DNA from: JBPYFK01 sp051984675
GTDB lineage: Bacteria > Actinomycetota > Actinomycetes > Mycobacteriales > Pseudonocardiaceae
Length of the DNA: 64,000 nt
NCBI GenBank assembly: GCA_051984675.1
Contig: JBPYFK010000118.1
Coordinates: 1-64,000, forward strand
Direction of reading: 5' to 3'
Positions 26,193 through 34,147 of the stretch are shown one piece after another (positions within the stretch are counted from its first letter, which is position 1; each line of letters opens with the position of its first letter). A program made the translations under genes and the position numbers. The notes under the pieces are model-generated. The model did not search any database. It was not told where the DNA came from and was given only the letters and a program-made list of their open reading frames with translations.

Positions 26193-26530
26193 TTATCGAT
26201 GCGTTCCAGCAGTCCGAAGATCGGAATGCACCGGACGCGCTGCTGGTAGTGACAGCGCCTCGCTCACATACCAGAGCAGCTCGTGCAGCTGCCGCATGAC
26301 CGGAAAGATGGTGAAAGCCGGGAAATCCCGGCTCGCGCAGGTGTTCGTGTATCCCGCAGCGGAAATCGACACGCAGGTTCGCACGGGTGCCCGGCGCCCT
26401 TGTCCGCCACGAAGTCGGCTGGGGCGGACAAGGCAGCGCGACACAGCACAGCGCGAAGCAGCTCGTACAGTCGGCTCGCAGACCGAGACGATCCGCGTCC
26501 GTAGCGGGGATTTCCACGGCGCTCAGCGGA
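26193..26530 (-). pseudogene. Decayed pentapeptide-repeat-type protein N-terminal region (frameshifted)
   Basis: Pieces of one protein are spread over different minus-strand frames. LRADCTSCFALCCVALP lies in one, then APADFVADKGAGHPC in a second, back to LRVDFRCGIHEHLREPGFPG in the first, then FPVMRQLHELLWYVSEALSL and PAARPVHSDLRTA in a third. From memory, intact actinobacterial pentapeptide-repeat proteins carry these blocks in the same order in one frame (LRADCxSCFxLCCVALPF, DFAVDKxAGxPC, LRxDFRCGIHxxLRxRGFxGC, FPVMRQLHELLWYLTEAL). At least two frameshifts plus a deletion before FPVMR are needed. No repeat region follows and the remainder of 26155-26668 holds no supported gene. Confidence 0.6.
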
Positions 26531-26668
26531 CTTGATACACAACGACGAGAAGGACAACAATCACGAGGACGAGCAGCAGCACCACCCACCCCCTGCACGA
26601 GTTACCTCCAGTACCTCCAATCGTACGCACGCCGCAGAGAAGCAGCCCGGTTCTTTCGGCAAGAATGC

Positions 26669-27619
26669 CTAATGATTTGTTCGCAGCAGGTGATACAGCA
26701 AGATGAGTTGCGCGAGTCGCAGCGGCTCATTGCGTTGCCCGTTGTCCAGCACACCCAGGCAGTCCGGTAGCGGATCGTCGCGTTCCAGGCGGTCCCAGAT
26801 CGCCTTGGCCACCATCATGCTGTCCTCCTCCGGTGCGTGGCCGTGTATGTGCAGCGCGTCAACCGGGCTACCGTCGGTGTCCCGCATGAGCTTGAGATGG
26901 ACCGCGTTCGTCGGCGCTTTCGCCAGGATCTCGGCGAAGTTGGGATGCCGGATGGTCGGGCGGAGGCGGATCGTCGCGGACAGCGGCGTGTCCGGCGGTT
27001 CGTGTCGCTGGCGCGACGGAGCGAAACTGATCACGATGTCCGCGTCCCGCCGCTGGGGGCGGATGAACGACTCCGACTCGGGCTCCCGCCGCCGCATCTC
27101 GCTGAGCACCTGGGTGCGCGAATACCCGCGTTTCGCGACGTCGCGGCGGACTTTCCACTCGGTACGGATGCATTCGGGCGGGTCGAGGTAGGCGGTCACG
27201 TCGAAGCATGCCCGGGCGGGCTTGGTGTGCAGCGGCAGAAGCCCTTCCACGATAAGGAAATCCCGTGGTTCCACGAGCTGGGGCCGGGTGAGCGTTCCGT
27301 CGCCATGGTCGTAGGTGGGTTTCAGGACGGGTTGACCGGCGGCGAGCAGCTGCAGATGCTGCTCCATGATCCCGACGTAGTTGCAGTCCGGGTGCAGCGG
27401 AGTGAACGGGAGTTCTTTGCGTTCCGCGCGGTCGTAGCGGTGGTAGTCGTCCACGCAGATCGCCGTGCTCCGCTCACCGAGAGCGGCGACAAGGCCGCGT
27501 GTCAGGGTTGTCTTTCCGGCGGCACTGTCCCCGGCGAGGCCGAGCAGGGTCGGGCGCCAGCGCGTGTCGCCCTGGGGCGAACTCGCGGCGCGCAGCATGC
27601 GGATCAGCTTGTCGGGCAC
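26669..27619 (-). CDS. prk: Phosphoribulokinase
   Basis: 316 residues. The P-loop is LAGDSAAGKTTLTRGLVAAL, followed by the PRK/uridine-kinase signature DDYHRYDRAERKEL and TPLHPDCNYVGIMEQHLQLL. LVEPRDFLIVEGLLPLHT is the acidic segment near the catalytic site. YLDPPECIRTEWKVRRDVAKRGY is typical of bacterial class I-like PRK. The enzyme phosphorylates ribulose-5-phosphate to ribulose-1,5-bisphosphate, the RuBisCO substrate. CGGAGGA lies 5 nt before GTG 27619. It diverges from the two-component genes and lies 3.3 kb from cbbL, completing the two Calvin-specific enzymes. The context supports PRK over uridine kinase. Confidence 0.9.
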   Translation of the reverse strand: MPDKLIRMLRAASSPQGDTRWRPTLLGLAGDSAAGKTTLTRGLVAALGERSTAICVDDYHRYDRAERKELPFTPLHPDCNYVGIMEQHLQLLAAGQPVLKPTYDHGDGTLTRPQLVEPRDFLIVEGLLPLHTKPARACFDVTAYLDPPECIRTEWKVRRDVAKRGYSRTQVLSEMRRREPESESFIRPQRRDADIVISFAPSRQRHEPPDTPLSATIRLRPTIRHPNFAEILAKAPTNAVHLKLMRDTDGSPVDALHIHGHAPEEDSMMVAKAIWDRLERDDPLPDCLGVLDNGQRNEPLRLAQLILLYHLLRTNH

Positions 27620-27777
27620 GGGTTCCTCCGTAGTGTTCGGTGCCTTCGGCCGTGTCGAGTCGCGGACGTCGCTGTCCCGGCGAGGTCACAGTCGGTGCGG
27701 TCGCTGTCGCGAAGGTCGTTCGCGGAGGTGCGGGACATCCCGGCAAGAAAGTCGAGCGTATTGCCAGCGTCGGGGTT

Positions 27778-27805
27778 CGCGCCTCCCCCGCGAGGGGGAG
27801 GCGCG
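27778..27805. promoter_or_regulatory. Perfect 12-bp GC hairpin with GCGA tetraloop in the prk / two-component divergent region
   Basis: CGCGCCTCCCCC (27778-27789), loop GCGA, GGGGGAGGCGCG (27794-27805). The stem is perfect and the GNRA-type loop would make the RNA hairpin very stable. It is 86 bp before the response-regulator ATG and 159 bp upstream of prk. No gene ends nearby on either strand, so it is not an ordinary terminator. A leader hairpin or attenuator in the regulator's 5' UTR fits best. Confidence 0.5.
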
Positions 27806-27890
27806 TTCCATGCCCAGGTCCGGGCGCGAACACGGCCGGGCGTGTAGAGAGGCTTCCTATGCGTGCTCGGGCCTGCCACGCTTCTGCGTC

Positions 27891-28559
27891 ATGGGCGGCG
27901 AACAACAGCGACCACTACGGCTGGTGGTGGTCGACGACCACCAGATGGTGCTCGACGGGCTGAACGCGATGCTGCAGCCCTACCGGCACCAGGTCGAGAT
28001 CGCCGGTGAGGCGAGCACCAGCGAGCAGGCCGTGCGGATGGTCACCAGACACCAACCCGACATCGTGCTGCTGGATGTGCGGCTGGGCAGCCTCAGCGGT
28101 CTGGATCTGTGTGCCGACATCCGGCGGCATCACCCGACCGGCAAGGTGGTGTTCCTGACCGTCTACGACGACGAGCAGTACCTGTACCAGGCGCTTCGGC
28201 TGGGCGCGGTGGGGTTCCTGCTCAAGCGGATTCAGGGTGCCGAGCTAGTGGGGTACCTGACTCGCATCCACGGGGGCGAGACGATCGTCGACCCCGCGTT
28301 GGCCAGCCGCGTGGCGATCTCCGCGGCGCGGCTGCGCAGTGGCGAGTTCTGGCCCGGAGCGCACCTCGGGCTCACCCAGCGCGAGAGTGAGGTGCTGGCG
28401 TTGCTGGTCGCCGGGCTGTCCAACCGGGCGATCGCGGCGAAACTGTTCGTCGGCGAGGAGACCGTGAAAAGCCACGCGCGCGCCATCTACCGCAAGCTCG
28501 ACGTGTCCGACCGCACCGGCGCGGTCGCGGCAGCCCTGCGCGAAGGAGTCTTCCATTGA
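27891..28559 (+). CDS. Response regulator, NarL/FixJ (LuxR-type) family
   Basis: About 222 residues. The receiver begins RPLRLVVVDDHQMVLDGL, with the phospho-acceptor Asp in DIVLLDVRLGSLSGLDLC, Thr in VVFLTVYDDE and Lys in GFLLKRIQG. The C-terminal LuxR helix-turn-helix is TQRESEVLALLVAGLSNRAI to EETVKSHARAIYRKL. ATG 27891 is the Met directly before the receiver, with no strong ribosome binding site; the open frame continues upstream through the hairpin region without support. It overlaps the sensor kinase by 4 nt (TTGA). The pair lies between prk and cbbR, which makes the cbb genes the obvious candidate targets (inference). Confidence 0.88.
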   Translation: MGGEQQRPLRLVVVDDHQMVLDGLNAMLQPYRHQVEIAGEASTSEQAVRMVTRHQPDIVLLDVRLGSLSGLDLCADIRRHHPTGKVVFLTVYDDEQYLYQALRLGAVGFLLKRIQGAELVGYLTRIHGGETIVDPALASRVAISAARLRSGEFWPGAHLGLTQRESEVLALLVAGLSNRAIAAKLFVGEETVKSHARAIYRKLDVSDRTGAVAAALREGVFH

Positions 28560-29827
28560 GCGCCCACGACCGGGGCATGGGTAATGGGGGCAGGGGTAAT
28601 GGGGGCAGGAGCAATGCGAGCAGGGGCAATGGCGGCATGGGCTACCTGGGCATGGCCGACGCCGAGCAGGAGTCGCGGCTGCTCATGCGCATCATCGAGA
28701 CGATCTCCGGCGGGCTCGATCTCGACGAGATCGTCCAGGGCGTGACGGCGGTGATCACCGAGACCACCGCCACGGACGTGTGTTTCGTGCACCTGCTCGA
28801 CGACTCCGGCGAGCGGCTGGTTCTGCGCGGGGCCACCGCACCGTTCGACAAGCTCGCCGGCAGCATCGAGCTGGCCGTTGGCGAGGGCATGGCCGGATGG
28901 GTCGCCGCCAACGGCGAACCCGCCGTGATCGTCGAGAACAAGCAGGACGACCCGCGCTACAAGTACATCCCGGAACTGCATGGGCACGAGTTCACCTCGA
29001 TGGTGTCAGTGCCGATCGTGAGCCGGCTGGGACACCTCGTCGGGGTGCTCAACCTGCACAGCAAACGGCGGCGGGAGTTCACCACCGACGTGGAGCTGCT
29101 GCGGTCGGTCGCCGGGCTGGTCGCCGGCGCGATCGAGAACGCCCGGTTGTATCACCGGCTGGCCGAGCGAGAGGAAGCACTGGAACGGTTCACAGAGCGG
29201 ACGGTGCAGCTGCAGGAAGCCGAACGGCGGCGGCTGGCCGGGGAGATCCACGACGGGATCAGCCAGCGCATCGTGAGCCTGTCCTTCCACCTGTCCGCCG
29301 CCGGGGACCTGGTCCGCACCGAGCCGGCGCGCGCTGCCGAGCAGATCGCGCGGGCGCAGGAGCTGGCCGCGGCGGCGCTGGACGAGACGCGGTACGCGAT
29401 CGCCGGGCTGCGGCCCCCGGTACTGGACGACCTGGGGCTGGCCGCGAGTCTGGAGAGCCTGGCGTACTCCACGCCCGACATCAGCGTGTATGTCGATGTC
29501 GCCTCCTACCAGCTCCCCGAGCATGTCGAGACCGCCGTCTACCGGGTCGCGCAGGAGGCGTTGCAGAACGTCGTCAAGCACGCTGGCGCACGCGGCGCGG
29601 AAATCCGCCTGCGTGCCAGCGGGGATCGGGTTGTTCTCGAAGTCAGCGATGACGGCGTGGGTTTCGATCCGGCCGCGATCCCGCGCGCCGCCGGACCGAG
29701 CGGATACGGCATCGAGGGGATGCGCAAGCGCGCTGAGCTGCTCGGCGGGACGCTTGAGCTGCACAGTGGCCCTGCCGAGCGGGGAACCACCCTCCGCCTG
29801 GACGTCCCCGTCACCGCGAACAGTTGA
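28556..29827 (+). CDS. GAF-domain sensor histidine kinase (NarL-partner, HisKA_3)
   Basis: 423 residues, soluble. After a Gly/Asn-rich N-terminal repeat (array at 28580) comes a GAF domain (about residues 40-185) running from MRIIETISGGLDLDEIVQG to the VGVLNLHSKRRREFT region. The dimerisation/phospho-acceptor box is RRRLAGEIHDGISQRIVSL. The N box is VAQEALQNVVKHAG, with SDDGVGFDP and YGIEGMRKRAELLGG. Overall it resembles DevS/NreB-type kinases with one GAF domain, which can bind haem or other cofactors; no haem-ligand claim is made. TTG 28556 overlaps the regulator stop; later Met starts within the repeat are possible. Its 3' end overlaps cbbR's 3' end by 17 bp. Confidence 0.88.
   Translation: MSAHDRGMGNGGRGNGGRSNASRGNGGMGYLGMADAEQESRLLMRIIETISGGLDLDEIVQGVTAVITETTATDVCFVHLLDDSGERLVLRGATAPFDKLAGSIELAVGEGMAGWVAANGEPAVIVENKQDDPRYKYIPELHGHEFTSMVSVPIVSRLGHLVGVLNLHSKRRREFTTDVELLRSVAGLVAGAIENARLYHRLAEREEALERFTERTVQLQEAERRRLAGEIHDGISQRIVSLSFHLSAAGDLVRTEPARAAEQIARAQELAAAALDETRYAIAGLRPPVLDDLGLAASLESLAYSTPDISVYVDVASYQLPEHVETAVYRVAQEALQNVVKHAGARGAEIRLRASGDRVVLEVSDDGVGFDPAAIPRAAGPSGYGIEGMRKRAELLGGTLELHSGPAERGTTLRLDVPVTANS
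28580..28654 (+). repeat. Five 15-bp tandem units at the kinase N-terminus
   Basis: GGTAATGGGGGCAGG at 28580 and 28595 (identical), then AGCAATGCGAGCAGG, GGCAATGGCGGCATG and GGCTACCTGGGCATG. Units are in frame (15 nt) and encode a Gly/Asn/Arg-rich leader. Several in-frame ATG/GTG-like codons make the exact start ambiguous. Confidence 0.75.
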
Positions 29828-30740
29828 GCTCGTCGTCGGCAGACGCTGGTAGCTCGAAGCCACCTTCGTCAAGCACGTGCTCAACGAACAGCGCGGCCGT
29901 GGCGGGTAATCGTCCCGGATGGGCGACCAGAGACCAGTTCCGCAGCATGGGCGCTCCGGGAATCCGCACGTCGACCAGCCGACCGGCGTCGAGTTCCCGG
30001 GCAACGGCGTCCCGGGAGATCAGGCTGACGCCGAGCCCGCACATCACGGACTCCCGGACCGCCACATTCGATCCGACCGTCAGGGTGCGTGGCTCGGCAT
30101 CCCATCCCGCGAGCAGCCCTTCGGTGGCTGCGCGGGTGCCCGAGCCGGGTTCGCGCAGCAACCAGGTCTGCCGGGCCAGCCAGTCGCGTACCTGGTCTCG
30201 CGGCACCTGCGCGAAGAGATCGGCAGCCGCGACAACGATCAGCTCGTGCGAGCGGATCGCGTGCACCGCGAGTTCCCGGCCGACCATCGGTCGCCCGCCG
30301 AGCACCAGATCTACCTCGTGCCGATCCAGCAGAGCCCGAACGCGGTCCCGGTTTCCCACTTCGAGCACGACGCCGGCGTGCGGGTGACGGCGGCGGAAAC
30401 CGGTCAGCAGGTCCGGCAGGATCTGCTCCCCCGCCGTCGTCAGCGCCGCGATCCGCAGCTCCCCCTGTTCCGGGTTCGCGACGGCGACGGCGGCGTTGCG
30501 GGCTTCTTCGAGCAGCCCCAGCACGCGGTGTGCGTACTCCGCGTAGGTCTCACCGGCGTCGGTCAGCCGCAAGCCCCGGCCTTCCCGCTGGATGAGCGGC
30601 ACACCCAGTGACTTCTGCAGCGCGGCCAGCGAGGCCGACACCGCCGACTGGGTCACCACCAGCCGCTCGGACGCCGCACGGATGGAGCCGGTCTCGGCGA
30701 TGGTGAGGAACGTGCGGAGCTGGGTCAACGTCATCGGCAC
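29811..30740 (-). CDS. cbbR: LysR-type regulator, CbbR-like
   Basis: 309 residues. The N-terminal winged helix reads TLTQLRTFLTIAETGSIRAA and VTQSAVSASLAALQKSLG. The C-terminal periplasmic-binding-like effector domain runs from GELRIAALTTAGEQILPDLL to the end. It is encoded divergently from cbbL with 176 bp between, the standard arrangement for CbbR, which activates cbb operons in response to Calvin-cycle metabolites or NADPH in proteobacteria. The name rests mainly on this position. An inverted repeat at 30793-30810 in the shared gap is a candidate binding site. The 3' end overlaps the convergent kinase gene by 17 bp. Confidence 0.82.
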   Translation of the reverse strand: MPMTLTQLRTFLTIAETGSIRAASERLVVTQSAVSASLAALQKSLGVPLIQREGRGLRLTDAGETYAEYAHRVLGLLEEARNAAVAVANPEQGELRIAALTTAGEQILPDLLTGFRRRHPHAGVVLEVGNRDRVRALLDRHEVDLVLGGRPMVGRELAVHAIRSHELIVVAAADLFAQVPRDQVRDWLARQTWLLREPGSGTRAATEGLLAGWDAEPRTLTVGSNVAVRESVMCGLGVSLISRDAVARELDAGRLVDVRIPGAPMLRNWSLVAHPGRLPATAALFVEHVLDEGGFELPASADDELNCSR

Positions 30741-30767
30741 TCCCGAAACCCTCGGCTGGCGAAGTCT

Positions 30768-30813
30768 TCAACCATCATCGGAGTCCTCAACAATCAAAGG
30801 AATACTTGATGAT
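30768..30813. promoter_or_regulatory. Candidate CbbR operator region between cbbR and cbbL
   Basis: A perfect inverted repeat ATCAA-N8-TTGAT (30793-30810) lies inside a wider pair, ATCATC (30774) and GATGAT (30808), with two direct TCAAC copies at 30768 and 30787. LysR activators bind tandem interrupted dyads upstream of the target promoter, about where this lies (104-150 bp before cbbL). The region is markedly AT-richer than its surroundings. Confidence 0.5.
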
Positions 30814-30916
30814 CGCACACGGATTCTCAATAGACAGCCACTGATTCGCGATCCATCGTGGGTGCCGTAGAGCGACCGGAACGGACCGCCGATGCCGGCG
30901 GGCGGAGGAGGAACCG

Positions 30917-32353
30917 ATGGCAGCGGACGCGGATCGCTGGAGTGCCGGAGTCATCCCTTACGCGAAGATGGGCTACTACAACCCGGACTACGTGCCGTCC
31001 GCCTCGGACGTCCTGGCGGCCTTCCGGGTGACTCCCCAGCCCGGTGTCTCGCCGGAGGAGGCGGGCGCGTCGGTGGCGGGCGAGTCCTCCACCGCGACCT
31101 GGACGGTCGTCTGGACCGACCGACTCACCACCTACGACCATTACCAGGCGAAATGCTACCGGGTCGACCCCGTTCCCGGGCGCGACGACGAGTACATCGC
31201 GTACATCGCCTATGACATCGACCTCTTCGAGGAAGGGTCGATCGCCAACATGACCTCGTCGATCATCGGCAACGTCTTCGGTTTCAAGGCGCTGCGCGCA
31301 TTGCGGCTGGAGGACCTGCGCGTTCCGCTCGCGTATGTGAAGACCTTCCCCGGGCCGCCGCACGGCATCGTCATGGAGCGCGAGTATCTGAACAAGTACG
31401 GCCGACCGCTGCTCGGCGCCACCACCAAACCGAAACTCGGGCTGTCCGCGCGCAATTACGCCCGCGTGGTGTACGAGGCACTGCGCGGTGGGCTGGATTT
31501 CACCAAGGACGACGAGAACATCAACTCGCAACCGTTCATGCGCTGGCGCGACCGGTACCTGTTCGTGATGGAAGCGGTGAACCGGGCGGCCGAGGCCACC
31601 GGCGAGATCAAGGGGCACTACCTCAACGTGACGGCGGCGACCATGGAGGACATGTACGAGCGGGCGGAGTTCGCCAAGCAGCTCGGCAGTGTCGTCATCA
31701 TGGTCGATCTCACCGCCGGCTACACCGCCCTCCAGTCGATGTCCCGGTGGGCACGGGACAACGGCCTCCTGCTGCACCTGCACCGTGCCGGCCACTCCAC
31801 CTACACCCGGCAGAAGACGCACGGCGTGAGCTTCCGCGTCATCGCCAAATGGTGTCGGCTACTCGGTGTGGATCATCTGCACGCGGGCACGGTGGTCGGC
31901 AAGCTCGAAGGCGACCCGAACACCACCCGTGGCTACTACGACACTCTCCGGCAGTTCTCGACACCGATGAACCCGTTGCACGGCTTGTTCTTCGACCAGG
32001 ACTGGGGTTCGATGCCGGGCGTCATGCCGGTCGCGTCCGGGGGCATTCACGCGGGTCAGATGCATCAGCTCCTGGACTACCTCGGCGAGGACGTGGTTCT
32101 GCAGTTCGGTGGCGGCACGATCGGACATCCGATGGGCATCGCAGCCGGCGCCGAGGCCAACCGGGTCGCCGTGGAGGCGATGATCAAGGCCCGCAACGAG
32201 GGCCGTGACTTCGTCCGGGACGGCGAGAAGATCCTCCAACACGCGGCGAAGCACTCCAGGGCTCTGCAGTCCGCGCTGGACACCTGGGGCGACATCACCT
32301 TCACCTACGAGTCGACCGACACGCCCGACGTGGTACCGACGCCGACCGCATAG
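30917..32353 (+). CDS. cbbL: RuBisCO large subunit, form I red-type
   Basis: 478 residues, full length. Catalytic features are present in order: the N-domain Glu/Thr/Trp in AGESSTATWTVVWTD; Asn in SIIGNVFGFKALRALRLEDL; the proton-abstracting Lys in GATTKPKLGLSARNY; the carbamylated Lys with its metal-binding Asp/Glu in GGLDFTKDDENINSQPFMRW; His in LHRAGHSTYTR; loop-6 Lys in GTVVGKLEGD; the phosphate-binding SGGIHAGQMHQ; and QFGGGTIGHPMG. It carboxylates ribulose-1,5-bisphosphate. Red-type is inferred from sequence style and the downstream cbbX. GGAGGAGGAACC gives a strong ribosome binding site. It is first in cbbL-cbbS-cbbX. Confidence 0.97.
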   Translation: MAADADRWSAGVIPYAKMGYYNPDYVPSASDVLAAFRVTPQPGVSPEEAGASVAGESSTATWTVVWTDRLTTYDHYQAKCYRVDPVPGRDDEYIAYIAYDIDLFEEGSIANMTSSIIGNVFGFKALRALRLEDLRVPLAYVKTFPGPPHGIVMEREYLNKYGRPLLGATTKPKLGLSARNYARVVYEALRGGLDFTKDDENINSQPFMRWRDRYLFVMEAVNRAAEATGEIKGHYLNVTAATMEDMYERAEFAKQLGSVVIMVDLTAGYTALQSMSRWARDNGLLLHLHRAGHSTYTRQKTHGVSFRVIAKWCRLLGVDHLHAGTVVGKLEGDPNTTRGYYDTLRQFSTPMNPLHGLFFDQDWGSMPGVMPVASGGIHAGQMHQLLDYLGEDVVLQFGGGTIGHPMGIAAGAEANRVAVEAMIKARNEGRDFVRDGEKILQHAAKHSRALQSALDTWGDITFTYESTDTPDVVPTPTA

Positions 32354-32408
32354 TGTCCACATGACACTGTCCTAAGAAGACACTCAATCCTACCCCGAGA
32401 GGGATCTG

Positions 32409-32837
32409 ATGCACATCACCCAAGGTACGTTCTCGTACCTTCCAGAGCTGACCAATGACGAGATCCGGGCGCAGATCCAGTACGCCATCGATCAAGGTTG
32501 GGCGATCGCGATCGAGTTCACCGACGACCCGCACCCGCGCAACGTGCTGTGGGAGATGTGGGGCCTGCCGATGTTCGACATCGTCGATGCCGCGGCCGGG
32601 CTCTACGAAGTGGACGCGTGCCGCGAAGCGTACCCGAACCACTACGTCCGCGTGACCGCGTACGACGCCCGGCTCGGCCGGCAGACCACCGCGTTGAGCT
32701 TCATCGTCAACCGCCCGCCGCACGAACCCGGTTTCCGGCTCCACCGCCAGGAAGCCAGTGACCGGCAGATCGGTTACACATTGCACGCCTACGCCGCCGA
32801 CGAGCCGCGCGGTGCGCGCTACGGAGTTGCGCATTGA
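32409..32837 (+). CDS. cbbS: RuBisCO small subunit, red-type
   Basis: 142 residues. It opens MHITQGTFSYLPELTNDEIR, the standard start of red-type small subunits. QIQYAIDQGWAIAIEFTDDP, WEMWGLPMFDI and CREAYPNHYVRVTAYD follow. The length and the C-terminal extension past the core fold (about the last 30 residues) match the red-type beta-hairpin that lines the holoenzyme channel. It lies 55 bp after cbbL and its stop overlaps the TTG start of cbbX, so assembly and activation subunits are co-translated. Eight copies are expected to pair with eight CbbL. Confidence 0.95.
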   Translation: MHITQGTFSYLPELTNDEIRAQIQYAIDQGWAIAIEFTDDPHPRNVLWEMWGLPMFDIVDAAAGLYEVDACREAYPNHYVRVTAYDARLGRQTTALSFIVNRPPHEPGFRLHRQEASDRQIGYTLHAYAADEPRGARYGVAH

Positions 32838-33832
32838 ACGAGCGATCCACTTCCACCAGCTTCGCCATGCCCCGTCCCCACTCCACTCCGTCCGGCGAGT
32901 CGGCCGAACAGAGAGACGACGAACGGCTGGACGCCGCCGAGTCCCTGCCCGCGGACGCTGCCGTCGATCTCGCCGCGGAGCAGGAAAAGCTCAACATCTC
33001 CGCGACGCTCGACCGGCTCGACAGTGAGTTGATCGGGCTGGCGCCGGTGAAGACACGCGTTCGCGAGATCGCCGCGTTGCTGCTGGTCGACCGCCTGCGG
33101 CAACGGTTCGGGCTCAGCACGTCGAGACCGACGTTGCACATGTGTTTCACCGGCAATCCCGGCACGGGCAAGACAACCGTGGCACTGCGGATGGCGGAGT
33201 TGCTGCACGGCCTCGGTTACCTGCGCAAGGGCCAGCTCGTCAGCGTGACCCGGGACGACCTGGTCGGGCAGTACGTCGGGCACACCGCGCCCAAGACCAA
33301 GGAGGTACTCAAACGCGCGATGGGCGGGGTCCTGCTCATCGACGAGGCATACTATCTCTACCGCGCCGAGAACGAGCGCGACTACGGTTCGGAAGCGATC
33401 GAGATCCTGTTGCAGGTCATGGAAGAGCAGCGGGATGACCTGGTCATCGTGTTGGCCGGCTACCGGGACCGGATGGACGCGTTCTTCGGGTCCAACCCTG
33501 GAATGGCTTCCCGCATCGCCCATCACCTGGAGTTTCCCGACTTCGCCATCGACGAGCTGATGCAGATCGGCGAGCTCATGCTGGTCAACGAGGGGTACCA
33601 GTTCTCCGCCGAGGCTCGGGCCGCGTTCCTGGAATACCTTCGCCAGCGGATGCGTCAGCCGCGCTTCGCCAACGCGCGCAGCGTCCGCAACGCCCTCGAC
33701 CGGATGCGGCTTCGCCACGCCAATCGACTCGTGTCGACGGGTGGATCAGTGTCCAAATTGGATCTCACCCTGGTCGAGGCGGACGACATCCTGCGCAGCC
33801 GGGTGCTCACCGAGTCCACCACCGACGCGTAA
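32834..33832 (+). CDS. cbbX: RuBisCO activase CbbX (AAA+)
   Basis: 332 residues. A ~50-residue polar N-terminal extension precedes the CbbX core. Walker A is CFTGNPGTGKTTVALRMAEL. LVSVTRDDLVGQYVGHTAPK contains the conserved pore-loop-like YVG. Walker B is GGVLLIDEAYYLY, sensor 1 VIVLAGYRD and the Arg finger region NPGMASRIAHHLEFPD, ending in the helical lid RFANARSVRNALDRMRLR. CbbX remodels red-type RuBisCO blocked by tight-binding sugar phosphates by pulling on the CbbL C-terminus. It confirms that the RuBisCO is red-type. The TTG start overlaps the cbbS stop. Confidence 0.95.
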   Translation: MNERSTSTSFAMPRPHSTPSGESAEQRDDERLDAAESLPADAAVDLAAEQEKLNISATLDRLDSELIGLAPVKTRVREIAALLLVDRLRQRFGLSTSRPTLHMCFTGNPGTGKTTVALRMAELLHGLGYLRKGQLVSVTRDDLVGQYVGHTAPKTKEVLKRAMGGVLLIDEAYYLYRAENERDYGSEAIEILLQVMEEQRDDLVIVLAGYRDRMDAFFGSNPGMASRIAHHLEFPDFAIDELMQIGELMLVNEGYQFSAEARAAFLEYLRQRMRQPRFANARSVRNALDRMRLRHANRLVSTGGSVSKLDLTLVEADDILRSRVLTESTTDA

Positions 33833-34147
33833 CCAGCGAAACAGCCCCGTGTCGCAAATTCGCCAAGCACCGCATTTTGCTACCAGGAGTGTTGAATCAA
33901 CGACATACCGTCACATTCCTTGCTAGCGCGAAATGTTCTTGGGCACGCTCGAAGGTGAGCGTTCCCGCAGCACAGCGCCATACACACACCACACGACAGC
34001 GGGAATTCCACGCTGATCGCCCACCCAGCGAAACGTCCCGGACGTGTAGCCCACACTGCCGAGAACCTCGGATTAAAACCGGCGCGCTCGCATCCACCGG
34101 CCTACCGTCAGATACGGACAGATGCTGCTGGCAAACAGCCGAGGGCG
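33833..34147. other. Gap after cbbX
   Basis: 315 bp without a supported gene. It is less GC-rich than the surroundings and contains ATCAACGACA (33896), matching the direct repeat at 23881. No convincing terminator stem was found. The promoter for the L,D-transpeptidase presumably lies here. Confidence 0.4.

Noticed and set aside
26110..26598. Intact 162-codon gene with a good ribosome binding site
   Set aside because: Its homologous blocks alternate with blocks in other frames, so the open frame is an accident over a decayed gene.
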